Below, piece after piece: positions 35,415 through 44,384 of a stretch of DNA of 64,000 bases (position 1 is its first letter; the number at the start of each line of letters is the position of its first letter). A program made the translations under genes and the position numbers. Location of the stretch: NCBI GenBank assembly GCA_016722565.1, contig JADKIU010000001.1:248001-312000 (forward strand), written 5' to 3'. The notes under the pieces were generated by a model that saw only the letters and a program-made list of their open reading frames with translations, was not told the origin of the DNA and searched no databases. The DNA is from Bacteroidota bacterium (GTDB lineage: Bacteria; Bacteroidota; Bacteroidia; 2-12-FULL-35-15).

Positions 35415-36074
35415 ATGGCAGATGTAAATACCGGTGATGGCGGAGGTGGTGGAAAACACGCAAAGAAACGCGCCAAAAAATCATCAACCCGAATAGATAT
35501 GACGCCAATGGTGGATTTGGCGTTCTTACTCCTTACGTTTTTCGTATTAACGTCTACGTTTGCGAAGCCGAAAACAATGGAAATTAACTTTCCGGCAAAA
35601 CCGAAAACAGAAGACCAAAATCAAAAAGTAAACAATGCGATTACATTTATCTTAACAAAAGACAATGGCATTTATTACTACAATGGTGAGTTTTATCCGG
35701 AAGGAAACGCTAAAGGAGAGCCACCTACCCAATTGAAGAAAACCGACTTTTCATCAGAAGGACTCCATAAGTTGTTGTTGGAACGTAACAAACGCACGAT
35801 TGATGTGATTGAAAAGCTAACCAAACAATTAGCTCAAAAAGAAATTGCCGATACAACATACAAACGCTTAGTATTAAAGGAGAAAGGGAGAAAAGCAGAT
35901 CCAACCAAAGGTATTGAAGCCGGATTAACGGTGTTGATTAAAGCCGATGATGGGGCTGTTTACAAAAATGTAATTGATGTAGTAGATGAACTTAACATCT
36001 GTAACATCGGTTTGTACGCAGTAGTGGATATGGGCGCAAAAGAATTAGAATTACTAAAAGCAACAGCTAAATAA
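35415..36074 (+). CDS. ExbD/TolR family protein (second copy)
   Basis: Protein of 219 aa. Lys-rich N-terminus (GGKHAKKRAKKSSTRI), then DMTPMVDLAFLLLTFFVLTS (about residues 29-48), the Asp-bearing single membrane helix. A large periplasmic domain with an inserted helical region and a C-terminal GLTVLIKADDGAVYKNVIDV beta unit follows. A paralog of the preceding gene; two different ExbD copies beside one ExbB are usual in Bacteroidota and may form a heterodimer. Nine bases before tonB. Confidence 0.88.
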   Translation: MADVNTGDGGGGGKHAKKRAKKSSTRIDMTPMVDLAFLLLTFFVLTSTFAKPKTMEINFPAKPKTEDQNQKVNNAITFILTKDNGIYYYNGEFYPEGNAKGEPPTQLKKTDFSSEGLHKLLLERNKRTIDVIEKLTKQLAQKEIADTTYKRLVLKEKGRKADPTKGIEAGLTVLIKADDGAVYKNVIDVVDELNICNIGLYAVVDMGAKELELLKATAK

Positions 36075-36082
36075 TTAGGAAG

Positions 36083-36898
36083 ATGGCAGAGTCGTTATTT
36101 AATAATTGGAACAGTGTTGTTGCCCCCGTGCGCAACGACATCGTTTTTGAAGATCGAAATAAAGCATACGGTGCTTACGATCTTCGTAAAAATCACAATC
36201 GCAGTGTTGCTATTGCTTTATTGATTACAGGTGCTTCATTTGTATTCATTGTAAGCTTACCTGCAATCATCGATTGGATTAATAATAAAATGGAAGAAGT
36301 AGAAGTGCCTGTGGATATTACTCCACTTGACCTTACTGCACCTCCACCAATTGATGAAACTGAACCACCACCACCACCACCTCCACCACCACCAGTGATG
36401 GAAACGGTAAAATTTACTCCTCCGGTTGTTACGGATGAAGAAGTTGTGGAAGATCCACCACCGGTTCAAACAGAAGAAACACCACAAATCAGTACGGAAA
36501 CGGTTGAAGGTTCAGGAGATGAAATTATCATTCCTGATGAAGGAACCGGTAACCAAGTGGTAGAAGCTGTTGTGGAAGCTCCATTAACAATTGTTGAGCA
36601 AATGCCAACCTTCCCAGGCGGAGAAGCGGAGATGATGAAATACATTCAAAAAAATGTATCGTATCCTCAAATGGAAAAAGAAGGACAAATTCAAGGTACT
36701 TGCTATGTAACGTTTGTTGTTGAAAAAGATGGTAGCATTACGGATGTAAAAGTATTAAGAGGTGTTTCCGGTGGACCAGGTTGCGATAAAGAAGCAATGC
36801 GTGTTGTAAAATCAATGCCAAGCTGGAAAGCAGGTAAACAAAATGGTCGCGAGGTTCGTGTACAATTTAACTTACCAATTAAGTTCACCTTAAGATAA
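36083..36898 (+). CDS. TonB family energy transducer
   Basis: Protein of 271 aa. A cytoplasmic stretch with the Bacteroidota block FEDRNKAYGAYDLRKNHNRS (about residues 21-40) is followed by one membrane helix (about 42-62), a Pro-rich linker with a nine-proline run and Glu/Pro repeats (about 80-140), and the TonB C-terminal domain (about 170-271) with YPQMEKEGQIQGTCYVTFVV and PSWKAGKQNGREVRVQFNLP. The protein spans the periplasm and transfers proton-motive energy from ExbBD to outer-membrane receptors. The gene is in the same operon as its motor. Confidence 0.92.
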   Translation: MAESLFNNWNSVVAPVRNDIVFEDRNKAYGAYDLRKNHNRSVAIALLITGASFVFIVSLPAIIDWINNKMEEVEVPVDITPLDLTAPPPIDETEPPPPPPPPPPVMETVKFTPPVVTDEEVVEDPPPVQTEETPQISTETVEGSGDEIIIPDEGTGNQVVEAVVEAPLTIVEQMPTFPGGEAEMMKYIQKNVSYPQMEKEGQIQGTCYVTFVVEKDGSITDVKVLRGVSGGPGCDKEAMRVVKSMPSWKAGKQNGREVRVQFNLPIKFTLR

Positions 36899-36964
36899 GA
36901 GGACAGCAGTTTTATAACCTGATAGGTTAAAAAACTATATAATTAAAAAAACAGCAATTCGGCC

Positions 36965-37168
36965 GTGGATAAAATACGCTATTATTCAAATTTTTTTATG
37001 ATAGCTGTTTATTTAGGTTTAGGATTGCTGTTTTTGTTTACAGATATCGCAGCAAGCACTTTCCCGAATTACAGAAAAGAGCTTGGAATTACAATGTTAA
37101 TCTATTGTGTGATCCGAACATTTTTAATGATCTGGAAACACAAGAAAGAACAAAAAAATGAGTTTTAG
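36965..37168 (+). CDS. small two-helix membrane protein (first of a pair)
   Basis: Protein of 67 aa with a GTG start at 36965. Two hydrophobic segments (about residues 9-28 and 40-56) flank a short acidic loop with FLFTDIAASTFPNYRKELG. The C-terminus is Lys-rich and cytosolic by the positive-inside rule. Similar in layout to the next gene (YLGLGLLFLFTD versus YLTIGCMFLFTD). Family unknown to me. It sits inside the ExbB-TonB operon and overlaps the next gene by 11 bases. Confidence 0.65.
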   Translation: MDKIRYYSNFFMIAVYLGLGLLFLFTDIAASTFPNYRKELGITMLIYCVIRTFLMIWKHKKEQKNEF

Positions 37169-37442
37169 AATAAAACTAAAGTACTCGTGGAACAGACTAA
37201 GGTTTTACCTTAGTTTTTTGCTTTTGGGTTTTTATCTCACCATAGGATGCATGTTTTTGTTTACAGATACATGGATTGATCTTTTGCCTAAAGGACGAAG
37301 TATTATTGGAATTGTATTAATTTTGTTTGGCAGCTTACGTTTTTATATCGCCTACCGTAGATATATCAATAAAATACTAAGAATATCTTCCTCCGTAATG
37401 ACTGCGCAGGAAAAAGAAACTAAAACAGAGGAAGCAAAATGA
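37158..37442 (+). CDS. small two-helix membrane protein (second of a pair)
   Basis: Protein of 94 aa with two hydrophobic segments (about residues 17-37 and 48-66), the LTIGCMFLFTDTWIDLLPKG loop between them, and a charged C-terminal tail. Homologous in pattern to the 67-aa protein just upstream, suggesting an old duplication. The stop overlaps the next gene's ATG by four bases (ATGA), so it is co-translated with the PstS-like lipoprotein. Function unknown; possibly an accessory of the ExbB/ExbD motor. Confidence 0.7.
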   Translation: MSFRIKLKYSWNRLRFYLSFLLLGFYLTIGCMFLFTDTWIDLLPKGRSIIGIVLILFGSLRFYIAYRRYINKILRISSSVMTAQEKETKTEEAK

Positions 37443-38380
37443 CAAAATCAAACATGTTATCAGGAAGCATTATCGCTTTCTTTTTATTGATGGTTGCTTG
37501 CTCCGGTGATTCGTCTAAGCCCGAACCAACGGATACTCCTACATCCGGTGATGTGAGTATTGTTGTGGATGAATCGTTTCAGCGATTGTTTGATACACAA
37601 ATCTATACCTTTCAATCGATATACAGCAATGCACGTGTTCATGTGGATTACCTTCCCGAAAACGAAGCACTTGCCCGCATGATGAATGATTCTTGTAAAG
37701 TGGTGGTTATGTGTCGTGATATCACTCCCACCGAACGCAAATCGTTTGAAGCAAAAAATTTGTTCCCAAAATCAACCAAAATTGCTGAGGATGCCATCGT
37801 TTTACTCGTAAATCCGGAAAATATGGATACGATTTTGACTGTGGACCAGGTAAAATCAATTTTGTTGGGCAAAGATTCGCTTTGGAGCCAATTAAATAAA
37901 GATTCGAAGTTAGAGGGCATCAAAGTCGTTTTCGATAACGCTGGCTCAGCAAATGCACGATACATGCGTGATTCCTTGTTGCAAGGCAAAGACTTTTCTC
38001 CAAATGTGTTTGCTGTTAAATCCAATCCCGAAGTGATTGAATACGTGAGCACCCATAAAAATGCAATTGGCGTTTTAAGTGTGAACTGGATCAGTGATAT
38101 GGACGATTCTTTAACCACCAATACGCTTAAAAAAGTAAAGGTGGTTGCCATTTCAAAAGATGCTGATTCTGAGTCGTTTAAAGCGTATCAAGCCTATATT
38201 AAAACGAAAGAATACCCCTTTACCAGAAGCGTTTATATGATCAATAGACAAACGCGTGCCGGACTTGGTATGGGATTTGTATCCTTTGTGGCGGGGGACA
38301 AAGGACAATTAATGATTTTGAAGGCAGGATTGATTCCGGCCATCGCCCCGGTAAGATTAGTACAAGTTAACGTAGAATAA
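37439..38380 (+). CDS. PstS-like substrate-binding lipoprotein
   Basis: Protein of 313 aa. Lipoprotein signal with lipobox before Cys (LLMVAC, about residues 17-22). The rest is a PBP2/PstS-type periplasmic binding fold, with SIVVDESFQRLFDTQIYTFQ (about 40-59), a CRDITPTE block near 92, LLGKDSLWSQLN, and VFDNAGSANARYM near 165-177. It resembles phosphate-binding proteins. No ABC transporter genes are nearby; instead it lies in the ExbBD-TonB operon, so a direct role in phosphate uptake is not shown and a structural or sensing role is possible. The start is coupled to the preceding gene. Confidence 0.75.
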   Translation: MTKSNMLSGSIIAFFLLMVACSGDSSKPEPTDTPTSGDVSIVVDESFQRLFDTQIYTFQSIYSNARVHVDYLPENEALARMMNDSCKVVVMCRDITPTERKSFEAKNLFPKSTKIAEDAIVLLVNPENMDTILTVDQVKSILLGKDSLWSQLNKDSKLEGIKVVFDNAGSANARYMRDSLLQGKDFSPNVFAVKSNPEVIEYVSTHKNAIGVLSVNWISDMDDSLTTNTLKKVKVVAISKDADSESFKAYQAYIKTKEYPFTRSVYMINRQTRAGLGMGFVSFVAGDKGQLMILKAGLIPAIAPVRLVQVNVE

Positions 38381-38388
38381 ATAAATTT

Positions 38389-39969
38389 ATGAAACAGAGA
38401 TCGAAATTAGTAGTAGGATTGTTATTGGTTGCTTCGTCAACCATGTTTGGACAAACAATTAATGATGCATTGAAGTTGACAACAAACGAACAGTTTGAGT
38501 CAGCAGATGCTGCGTTTAAAGCATTAATCCAATCGCAACCGAACAATGGGGATTATTATTTTTATTATGGTGAAAACTACTTTAAAAATGACAACCTGGA
38601 AATGGCGAACAGCTTGTTCCAAAAAGGTGCAGATGTGAACCCTATGAACCCTTTGCCTTATGTTGGTTTAGGAAAAGTTCAATGGTATAAAGGACAAGCA
38701 ACTGAAGCAAAAGCAAATTTCTTCAAAGCAACCACGTTGGCTGCCGGAAAAAATGCGACTGTATTGATGAAGATTGCTGAAGCGTATACTAACGCTCCTA
38801 CAAAAAATTTAGCTGACGCATTTACTTTGTTGGCCCAAGCTACAAAGCTGGAACCTAAAAACCCGGAAGTATATATTTTAACCGGTGATACTTTTTTAGA
38901 GCAAAACAACGGAACAAAAGCTGTTGAGAATTATGAAAAAGCGGGTGCATTGGATCCGAAATCACCACGTGCATTGTTGAAACAAGGACAGGTTTGGAAC
39001 CGTGCTAAGAACTATACGTTGGCCATTGATACCTATAAGAAAGCAAAGTTGATTGATTCATCGTTTGCTCCTGCTTACCGCGAATTGGCTGAGATTTATT
39101 TACGTGCTACCCAATACGGTAATGCGGCATACAATGCAAAACGCTATTTACAATTGAACAACGATTGTAGCGCAAAAAGTATGTATTCCGGTATTTTAAA
39201 TCAAGCGAAACAGTACAAAGAATCGGTTGAAGCCGGAAAAGAAGCCTTGAAATGTGTTCCTGTAAATACGTTTACATACAGATACATGGCGTATAGTCAA
39301 TACGAAACAGCGGATTATGTGGGTGGATTAGAAAGCATTGACAACTTGTTTAAAAATCATCCTGCTGAAAAAATTATTCCTCAGGATTATGAATACCGCG
39401 CAAAATTATTGTCGAAAAGCGGAAAAGATTCATTAGCGATTTTCGATTATAAAAAAGCATTGGAATTGCAACCGGAAAAAATTGAATTGAATGGTGATAT
39501 CGCGAATGCATACATCAAGATGAAAAAATATCCGGATGCCATTGCTGCTTACAAAGTGAAGATGGAGAAGGGCAAACCGAATGCGAATGATTATTTTGGT
39601 TTGATGCGTGCATATTATTTCTCTAAAGATTTTATCAATGCAGATTCTGCAGCAGTACAAATTATTAAGGCACAACCGGAATTGCCTTTAGGTTATTTGT
39701 GGAGAGGAAAAATAAATGTGCAAGTTGATGCGAACAATGCAAAATGGTTGGCAAAACCTTTCTATGAAGCGTATTTGACGAAAGTAAAACCGGAAGATGC
39801 TGAAAAGAACAAGAAAGATTTAATCGATGTTTACAATTATTTAGCGGCTTACTATGCTGATCCAGCAAGAAAAGATTGTCCGAATGTTAAATTGTACATG
39901 CAAAAAATTCTGGAATTAGATCCGGCAAATGCACAAGCTAAAAAGGTATTGGCAGGATTGAAATGCTAA
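38389..39969 (+). CDS. exported tetratricopeptide repeat protein
   Basis: Protein of 526 aa with a signal peptide (MKQRSKLVVGLLLVASSTMFG). Multiple TPR-like helix pairs run from about residue 25 to the end, with hallmark blocks such as NGDYYFYYGENYFKNDNLEM, PEVYILTGDTFLEQNNGTKA, SFAPAYRELAEIYLRATQYG and PEKIELNGDIANAYIKMKKY. Periplasmic protein-interaction scaffold. It is the last gene of the ExbB operon, ended by the terminator at 39993-40025. The role with the motor is unknown. Confidence 0.85.
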   Translation: MKQRSKLVVGLLLVASSTMFGQTINDALKLTTNEQFESADAAFKALIQSQPNNGDYYFYYGENYFKNDNLEMANSLFQKGADVNPMNPLPYVGLGKVQWYKGQATEAKANFFKATTLAAGKNATVLMKIAEAYTNAPTKNLADAFTLLAQATKLEPKNPEVYILTGDTFLEQNNGTKAVENYEKAGALDPKSPRALLKQGQVWNRAKNYTLAIDTYKKAKLIDSSFAPAYRELAEIYLRATQYGNAAYNAKRYLQLNNDCSAKSMYSGILNQAKQYKESVEAGKEALKCVPVNTFTYRYMAYSQYETADYVGGLESIDNLFKNHPAEKIIPQDYEYRAKLLSKSGKDSLAIFDYKKALELQPEKIELNGDIANAYIKMKKYPDAIAAYKVKMEKGKPNANDYFGLMRAYYFSKDFINADSAAVQIIKAQPELPLGYLWRGKINVQVDANNAKWLAKPFYEAYLTKVKPEDAEKNKKDLIDVYNYLAAYYADPARKDCPNVKLYMQKILELDPANAQAKKVLAGLKC

Positions 39970-39992
39970 TCCTTCTTATAGGATTGAATATA

Positions 39993-40026
39993 AAAAGGCT
40001 AGCTCATTGAGCTAGCCTTTTGTTTT
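39993..40026. terminator. bidirectional terminator between the TPR gene and kup
   Basis: AAAAGGCTAGCTC (39993-40005), loop ATT, GAGCTAGCCTTTT (40009-40021), then GTTTTT. A near-perfect 13-bp stem with U tracts on both strands, placed between two convergent genes. Confidence 0.92.
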
Positions 40027-40045
40027 TGATATCAACTTGTATTGC

Positions 40046-42025
40046 TTAATGTTTAGGAGTGATGGTATCTTGTGGATCTTCTACTCGTTTTAAGTTAATC
40101 GCTTTTGGAGGAGCAATGATTAATGGAACTGTTTCCACGGTTACAGAGCTGGTATCTAAACCAAACGCTTTCTCTTCCGATAAACTCAAGTGTTTTAACA
40201 CACCATATACATCCAGAATAAGTTTTTCATGAATAGGTAATTCGTTTTCGTACGATAAAAATTTCTCGATCACAATGAATCTGAAATCACCAATGATATT
40301 GTTTTTATTTAAGGATTTGTAACGACTGGTAATATCCACTTCTTTGTTTTTTACCATGTCTTCTACCACTTTGCGGAACATTAAGTTCACTCGCGGTGCG
40401 ACACGGAAACCCAATCGGAAATCAATACGAATCACATCATCGTGAATAAATTCACATACCTTGTATTCCATACGATACGGTTCATCTACTACATCCACGT
40501 GCACAAACCAATAGATATCGGCACGTTTCGGCTGCTTCTGCATGATTGAATAAATGATTTTCGATTCAATCTCTTCACGATTATCTGCACTTGTTAAATA
40601 CACCAAGTGGGTTGCATACTTTGGAACACTTAAGTCGCGGCTCAAATCCTCCAATATCGGCAGGTGATCTGTGAGTTTTACAAACTCCACGTATCGGTTT
40701 CTGATTTTACGTGCGTAATACCAAATGAGCATAATGGACGTAAGCAAAACCGCAATCATCAAACTAATCCATCCTCCTTTTAAAAATTTATCCATTTGTG
40801 CTACCAAGAATGAAAGCTCAATAAAGAGATAAACCACAATGAAAGTAGAAATGACCGGGCGCCAGAAACGTCTGATACGCATGTAATACGTGAGTAAACG
40901 AGATGACATTAACATTCCGAGGATGATGGTCAATCCGTAAGCCGCTTCCATTTTTGTAGATTCTTTAAAATACAAAACCACTAATATACAGCCGGTACAA
41001 AGCAACCAGTTAACAGAAGGGATGTACAACTGACCTTTCAATTCACTCGGATATTTAATTTTAGCTTTTGGCCAAAAGTTAAGTCGGATGGCTTCGTTGA
41101 TCAATGTAAACGAACCACTGATTAACGCCTGACTCGCAACAATGGTAGCGATGGTAGCCAATGCAATTCCGAATGGTAGAAACCATTCAGGCATAATGGT
41201 GTAAAACGGACTTGCTCCATTTAAGTGTTCGCCTTGATGTGCAATAAGCCAAGCGCCTTGGCCAAAATAGTTTAACACCAATGTTGTTTTAACAAACATC
41301 CAGCTGATGCGAATGTTTTGGCGTCCACAATGTCCTAAATCCGAATAAAGAGCTTCCGCTCCTGTTGTACAAAGGAAAACCGCACCAAGTATCCAAAATC
41401 CTCCGGGATGCTTTACCAATAAATCATAACCGTACATTGGATTTAAAGCATTTAATACTGACCAGTTGTTTGAAAGCTGTGATACACCAAGTATTCCAAG
41501 CATTAAAAACCAAACAAGCATAATAGGTCCGAATAATTTACCAATGGATTTTGTTCCGAACTGCTGAATCGCAAAAAGCAAAATGATGATGACAATAACA
41601 ATTGGAACAGTAGGGATGTGTTTGAGTGAATCCACCATGCGTAACCCTTCAATAGCGGATGATACGGAGATGGGAGGAGTGATAATCCCTTCAGCTAAAA
41701 TGGCGCTACCACCAATAACGGCAGGGAACAACAGCCATTTTACTTTTGTCTTTTTTACTAATGTATACAATGCAAAAATTCCACCCTCACCTTTATTGTC
41801 GGCACGGAGTGTAAGGAAAACATATTTTAAGGTAGTTTGTAATGTAAGGGTCCAGAAGATACAAGAGATCCCACCCAACACGGTCACATTATTAATAGGT
41901 CCTTCACCTACAATGGCTTTTAACACGTATAAAGGAGAGGTTCCAATGTCTCCGAAAATAATTCCTAATGTAACAAGTAAGCCTGCTGCGGAAAGCGTGT
42001 GAACGTGATGATGGTCTTTGCCCAT
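40046..42025 (-). CDS. kup: potassium uptake protein Kup
   Basis: Protein of 659 aa. The Kup/HAK/KT N-terminal block is LGIIFGDIGTSPLYVLKAIV (about residues 20-39), then DNKGEGGIFALYTLV (about 76-90), and later GEHLNGASPFYTIMPEWFLP. About 12 membrane helices up to roughly residue 440 are followed by a cytoplasmic C-terminal domain of about 210 residues. Imports K+, probably with H+. Typical length for the family. Promoter box at 42050-42057. Confidence 0.93.
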   Translation of the reverse strand: MGKDHHHVHTLSAAGLLVTLGIIFGDIGTSPLYVLKAIVGEGPINNVTVLGGISCIFWTLTLQTTLKYVFLTLRADNKGEGGIFALYTLVKKTKVKWLLFPAVIGGSAILAEGIITPPISVSSAIEGLRMVDSLKHIPTVPIVIVIIILLFAIQQFGTKSIGKLFGPIMLVWFLMLGILGVSQLSNNWSVLNALNPMYGYDLLVKHPGGFWILGAVFLCTTGAEALYSDLGHCGRQNIRISWMFVKTTLVLNYFGQGAWLIAHQGEHLNGASPFYTIMPEWFLPFGIALATIATIVASQALISGSFTLINEAIRLNFWPKAKIKYPSELKGQLYIPSVNWLLCTGCILVVLYFKESTKMEAAYGLTIILGMLMSSRLLTYYMRIRRFWRPVISTFIVVYLFIELSFLVAQMDKFLKGGWISLMIAVLLTSIMLIWYYARKIRNRYVEFVKLTDHLPILEDLSRDLSVPKYATHLVYLTSADNREEIESKIIYSIMQKQPKRADIYWFVHVDVVDEPYRMEYKVCEFIHDDVIRIDFRLGFRVAPRVNLMFRKVVEDMVKNKEVDITSRYKSLNKNNIIGDFRFIVIEKFLSYENELPIHEKLILDVYGVLKHLSLSEEKAFGLDTSSVTVETVPLIIAPPKAINLKRVEDPQDTITPKH

Positions 42026-42469
42026 AATGGGGTTGAATATTTTAGCTCACAAAATTACTAAATATTAAAGCATAGAGGCTGTATAAATTCGACAAATAAT
42101 ACTTCTCAGCAGTTAGAAAAAGAAAGAATCGTCTTCGTATATTATTTTTATGAATGGGAACTCGTTTCAAGTTTTAAATTTTCAGAAGTCGTAGGTAAGT
42201 AAAAAGGTGGTTTTTTATTGAACGGTTCGGATGGAATTTTACATTGGTCACGAAAGATAGAATCAGGCTAAATGATGAGGTGATTTTCAACAAATTGTTA
42301 ATAATCTGGCCTTTTATATCCTAAAACAGTATTTATAAATATTTTATATTTAAATTAATACTCTTTTAAACAATACTTAAACAATGATTAAGCGGTTTTA
42401 GGTTAGGTTTTAATGGTTGGTAAACAAGACTTTAGGGGTGTGTGAGTTCAGTAATAAGGCTGCGATTGA
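42026..42469. other. 444-base gap between kup and a hypothetical gene
   Basis: Only the kup promoter box is recognised. The rest is AT-rich with no credible reading frame. A small direct repeat of TTAAACAATR-like sequence occurs around 42367-42390. Confidence 0.5.
42050..42057 (-). promoter_or_regulatory. -7 promoter box for kup
   Basis: Minus-strand TAATTTTG, 24 bases upstream of the kup ATG at 42025. No TTTG at the expected -33 distance. Confidence 0.45.
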
Positions 42470-43129
42470 TTAAAGTCGGAAGAAAGTTTTTGACCATGCA
42501 CTACCAAGGACGATTTGAGTTTTTCTGCCCCCAGGTTTTAGCGCTTTTACAAGTTCTTCGGAAGTAATTGCTGCTCGGTTTATTCCCCCCTTCTCGCTGA
42601 AACGTAAGTTTAACATAGCAAGAAAAGTGCTTAGAAAGCCGAGTAATGTTAGGGAAAACAAATAGGGGAGCAATAGACTTGCATTAATAATGAGTAATGT
42701 TATTTCTAGTGATAGACCAAATTCATCCAAGTGTTTGTACCCTGCAATAAATACAAGGTTCACATAAACAAACCCATACGCAATAAGGAAAAGAAACAGT
42801 AGTTTCATGCCGGTGTCTGCACTTTTAAATGCCTTCCACTTTGTCTTAAAATTATCAAAATAGGTGTTGGTAATAATCTTTTCCATCTTACTGGCTTCCG
42901 ATTCTGTAATTCTACCATCTTGATAGTATTTTTCAATTTCAATTTTGTCGCGACTATAATCTGCATCATTAATTTCTTCAAGAAGTTTGATTCGTTCCAA
43001 TATTGTTTCTTTTTTCGTTTTTCGCGATAAATGAAAAAATTCATCGTGCCTATTTTTGGGTTTGATAAGCAGATACAAGGAATAAATAATAATAAGAATT
43101 GGCGGTGCAAAGCAAATTAGGTAAATCAT
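42470..43129 (-). CDS. hypothetical membrane protein
   Basis: Protein of 219 aa. N-terminal membrane helix (about residues 2-23), then a charged helical stretch (about 25-95) rich in Lys/Glu (KNRHDEFFHLSRKTKKETIL), then two further membrane segments (about 107-130 and 140-170) and a basic C-terminus. I do not recognise a family. The gene is isolated: the tRNA-Asn terminator lies upstream and a 444-base gap follows downstream. Nothing in sequence suggests a function. Confidence 0.6.
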   Translation of the reverse strand: MIYLICFAPPILIIIYSLYLLIKPKNRHDEFFHLSRKTKKETILERIKLLEEINDADYSRDKIEIEKYYQDGRITESEASKMEKIITNTYFDNFKTKWKAFKSADTGMKLLFLFLIAYGFVYVNLVFIAGYKHLDEFGLSLEITLLIINASLLLPYLFSLTLLGFLSTFLAMLNLRFSEKGGINRAAITSEELVKALKPGGRKTQIVLGSAWSKTFFRL

Positions 43130-43162
43130 TTGTAGGATTTAGTTGTATTTTAGGCATGAAAA

Positions 43163-43195
43163 AGCCCCAACAGCAGTGCTGTTGGGGCTGTCATT
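43163..43195 (-). terminator. terminator after tRNA-Asn
   Basis: Thirteen-base-pair stem AGCCCCAACAGCA / TGCTGTTGGGGCT (43163-43189) with T tracts on both sides. It lies just downstream of the minus-strand tRNA and before the hypothetical gene at 42470-43129. Confidence 0.88.
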
Positions 43196-43200
43196 TTTTG

Positions 43201-43274
43201 CTCCCTCTGCTGGACTTGAACCAGCGACCCTCTGATTAACAGTCAGATGCTCTAACCAGCTGAGCTAAGAGGGA
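43201..43274 (-). tRNA. tRNA-Asn (anticodon GTT)
   Basis: 74-nt cloverleaf on the minus strand. Acceptor TCCCTCT pairs with AGAGGGA, discriminator G. The D arm has AGCTCAGCTGG, the anticodon stem CTGAC/ATCAG (approximately) closes the loop with anticodon GTT, and the T arm has GGTTCAAGTCC. The CCA end is not encoded. Isolated tRNA; no integrase or att repeat was seen near it. Confidence 0.95.
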
Positions 43275-43344
43275 ATTTAGTTTCTGGTTAATAACCCTTT
43301 TGAAAAAGGAGTGCAATATTAGTATCTTCAAAGCAAATATGCAA

Positions 43345-43352
43345 TATATTTG
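43345..43352 (+). promoter_or_regulatory. -7 promoter box for the PfkB kinase
   Basis: TATATTTG, 27 bases before the ATG at 43379. It lies in a short inverted repeat GCAAATAT-GCAAT-ATATTTGC (43333-43353). Confidence 0.45.
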
Positions 43353-43378
43353 CGCGAAATATTTTAAAAATCTAAAAA

Positions 43379-44302
43379 ATGAGTCTATTAGTTGTAGGAA
43401 CAGTTGCTTTTGATGCCATTGAAACCCCTTTCGGGAAAACCGATAAAATTCTTGGTGGTGCTGCCACATACATTTCTTTAGCAGCCTCTTACTTCACTAA
43501 AAACATCAATTTGGTGTCTGTGGTTGGTGGTGATTTCCCGTCCGAACACATTGATATGCTTAAAAAGCATCAAATCAATACTGAAGGGTTGCAAATTTTA
43601 AAAGATCAGAAAACCTTTTTCTGGGCCGGTAAATATCATAATGATATGAATACCCGTGATACAATTACTACAGAATTGAATGTTTTGGAGTCGTTTAACC
43701 CAGTTGTGCCGGATGCTTACCAAGACTGTGAATTTTTGATGTTAGGAAATTTAGTGCCTAAAGTGCAGCAACAAGTGATTTTGCAGTTGAAAAACCGTCC
43801 GAAACTAATTGTATTAGACACCATGAACTTTTGGATGGACATTGCAATGAATGACTTAAAAGAAACCATAGCAATGGTGGATGTATTAACCATTAACGAT
43901 GGGGAAGCACGTCAATTGTCAGGTGAATACTCCTTGGTAAAGGCAGCACAAAAAATATTGGCGATGGGACCAAAATATTTAATCATCAAAAAAGGGGAGC
44001 ATGGAGCATTGTTGTTTGATAAAACGCAAGTGTTTTTCGCCCCGGCATTGCCTTTGGAAGATGTGTTTGACCCAACAGGTGCGGGAGATAGTTTTGCGGG
44101 TGGATTTATCGGTTATTTGGCTGAAACAAAAGATATTTCGTTTGACAATATGAAACGTGCAATTATCTTCGGTTCGGCTACAGCCTCTTTTTGTGTAGAG
44201 AAATTCGGAACAGAAAATTTAGTCGGACTTACCGCAGCGCAAGTAGATAGCCGTGTGCAGGAGTTTGTGGATTTAGTGCAATTTGATATTGCATTGGTAT
44301 AA
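43379..44302 (+). CDS. PfkB family carbohydrate/nucleoside kinase
   Basis: Protein of 307 aa. The ribokinase-fold core has an N-terminal GGAATYISLAASYF block (about residues 26-39) and the PfkB C-terminal signature DVFDPTGAGDSFAGGF (about 229-244) with the catalytic Asp of GAGD. The family phosphorylates sugars, nucleosides or related alcohols. The substrate cannot be assigned, as no sugar-specific neighbour is present. Monocistronic, with a promoter upstream and a terminator at 44326-44356. Confidence 0.88.
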   Translation: MSLLVVGTVAFDAIETPFGKTDKILGGAATYISLAASYFTKNINLVSVVGGDFPSEHIDMLKKHQINTEGLQILKDQKTFFWAGKYHNDMNTRDTITTELNVLESFNPVVPDAYQDCEFLMLGNLVPKVQQQVILQLKNRPKLIVLDTMNFWMDIAMNDLKETIAMVDVLTINDGEARQLSGEYSLVKAAQKILAMGPKYLIIKKGEHGALLFDKTQVFFAPALPLEDVFDPTGAGDSFAGGFIGYLAETKDISFDNMKRAIIFGSATASFCVEKFGTENLVGLTAAQVDSRVQEFVDLVQFDIALV

Positions 44303-44325
44303 ATCTGATATTAATACTATAAAAG

Positions 44326-44356
44326 AAGCCCCGGCAAATAATGCCGGGGCTTTTTT
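44326..44356. terminator. terminator between the PfkB kinase and sod genes
   Basis: AAGCCCCGGCA (44326-44336), loop AATAA, TGCCGGGGCTT (44342-44352) and a T run. It serves the convergent genes on both sides, more strongly the plus strand. Confidence 0.92.
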
Positions 44357-44384
44357 ATTTTACATCTTAAAGTGTGCAATAATC

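Noticed and set aside
36257..36487. Trp-rich minus-strand frame opposite tonB
   Set aside because: Its Trp runs are the complement of the proline-rich linker codons (CCA/ACC); not a real gene.
37648..38151. 167-codon minus-strand frame inside the PstS-like gene
   Set aside because: Antisense frame of a well-supported lipoprotein gene in a plus-strand operon.
41583..42002. 139-codon plus-strand frame inside kup
   Set aside because: Antisense to a clearly conserved transporter; no independent start signal or family pattern.
43201..43274. tRNA-Asn as an integration site for a mobile element
   Set aside because: No integrase, no direct repeat of the tRNA 3' end, and neighbours look like ordinary chromosome.
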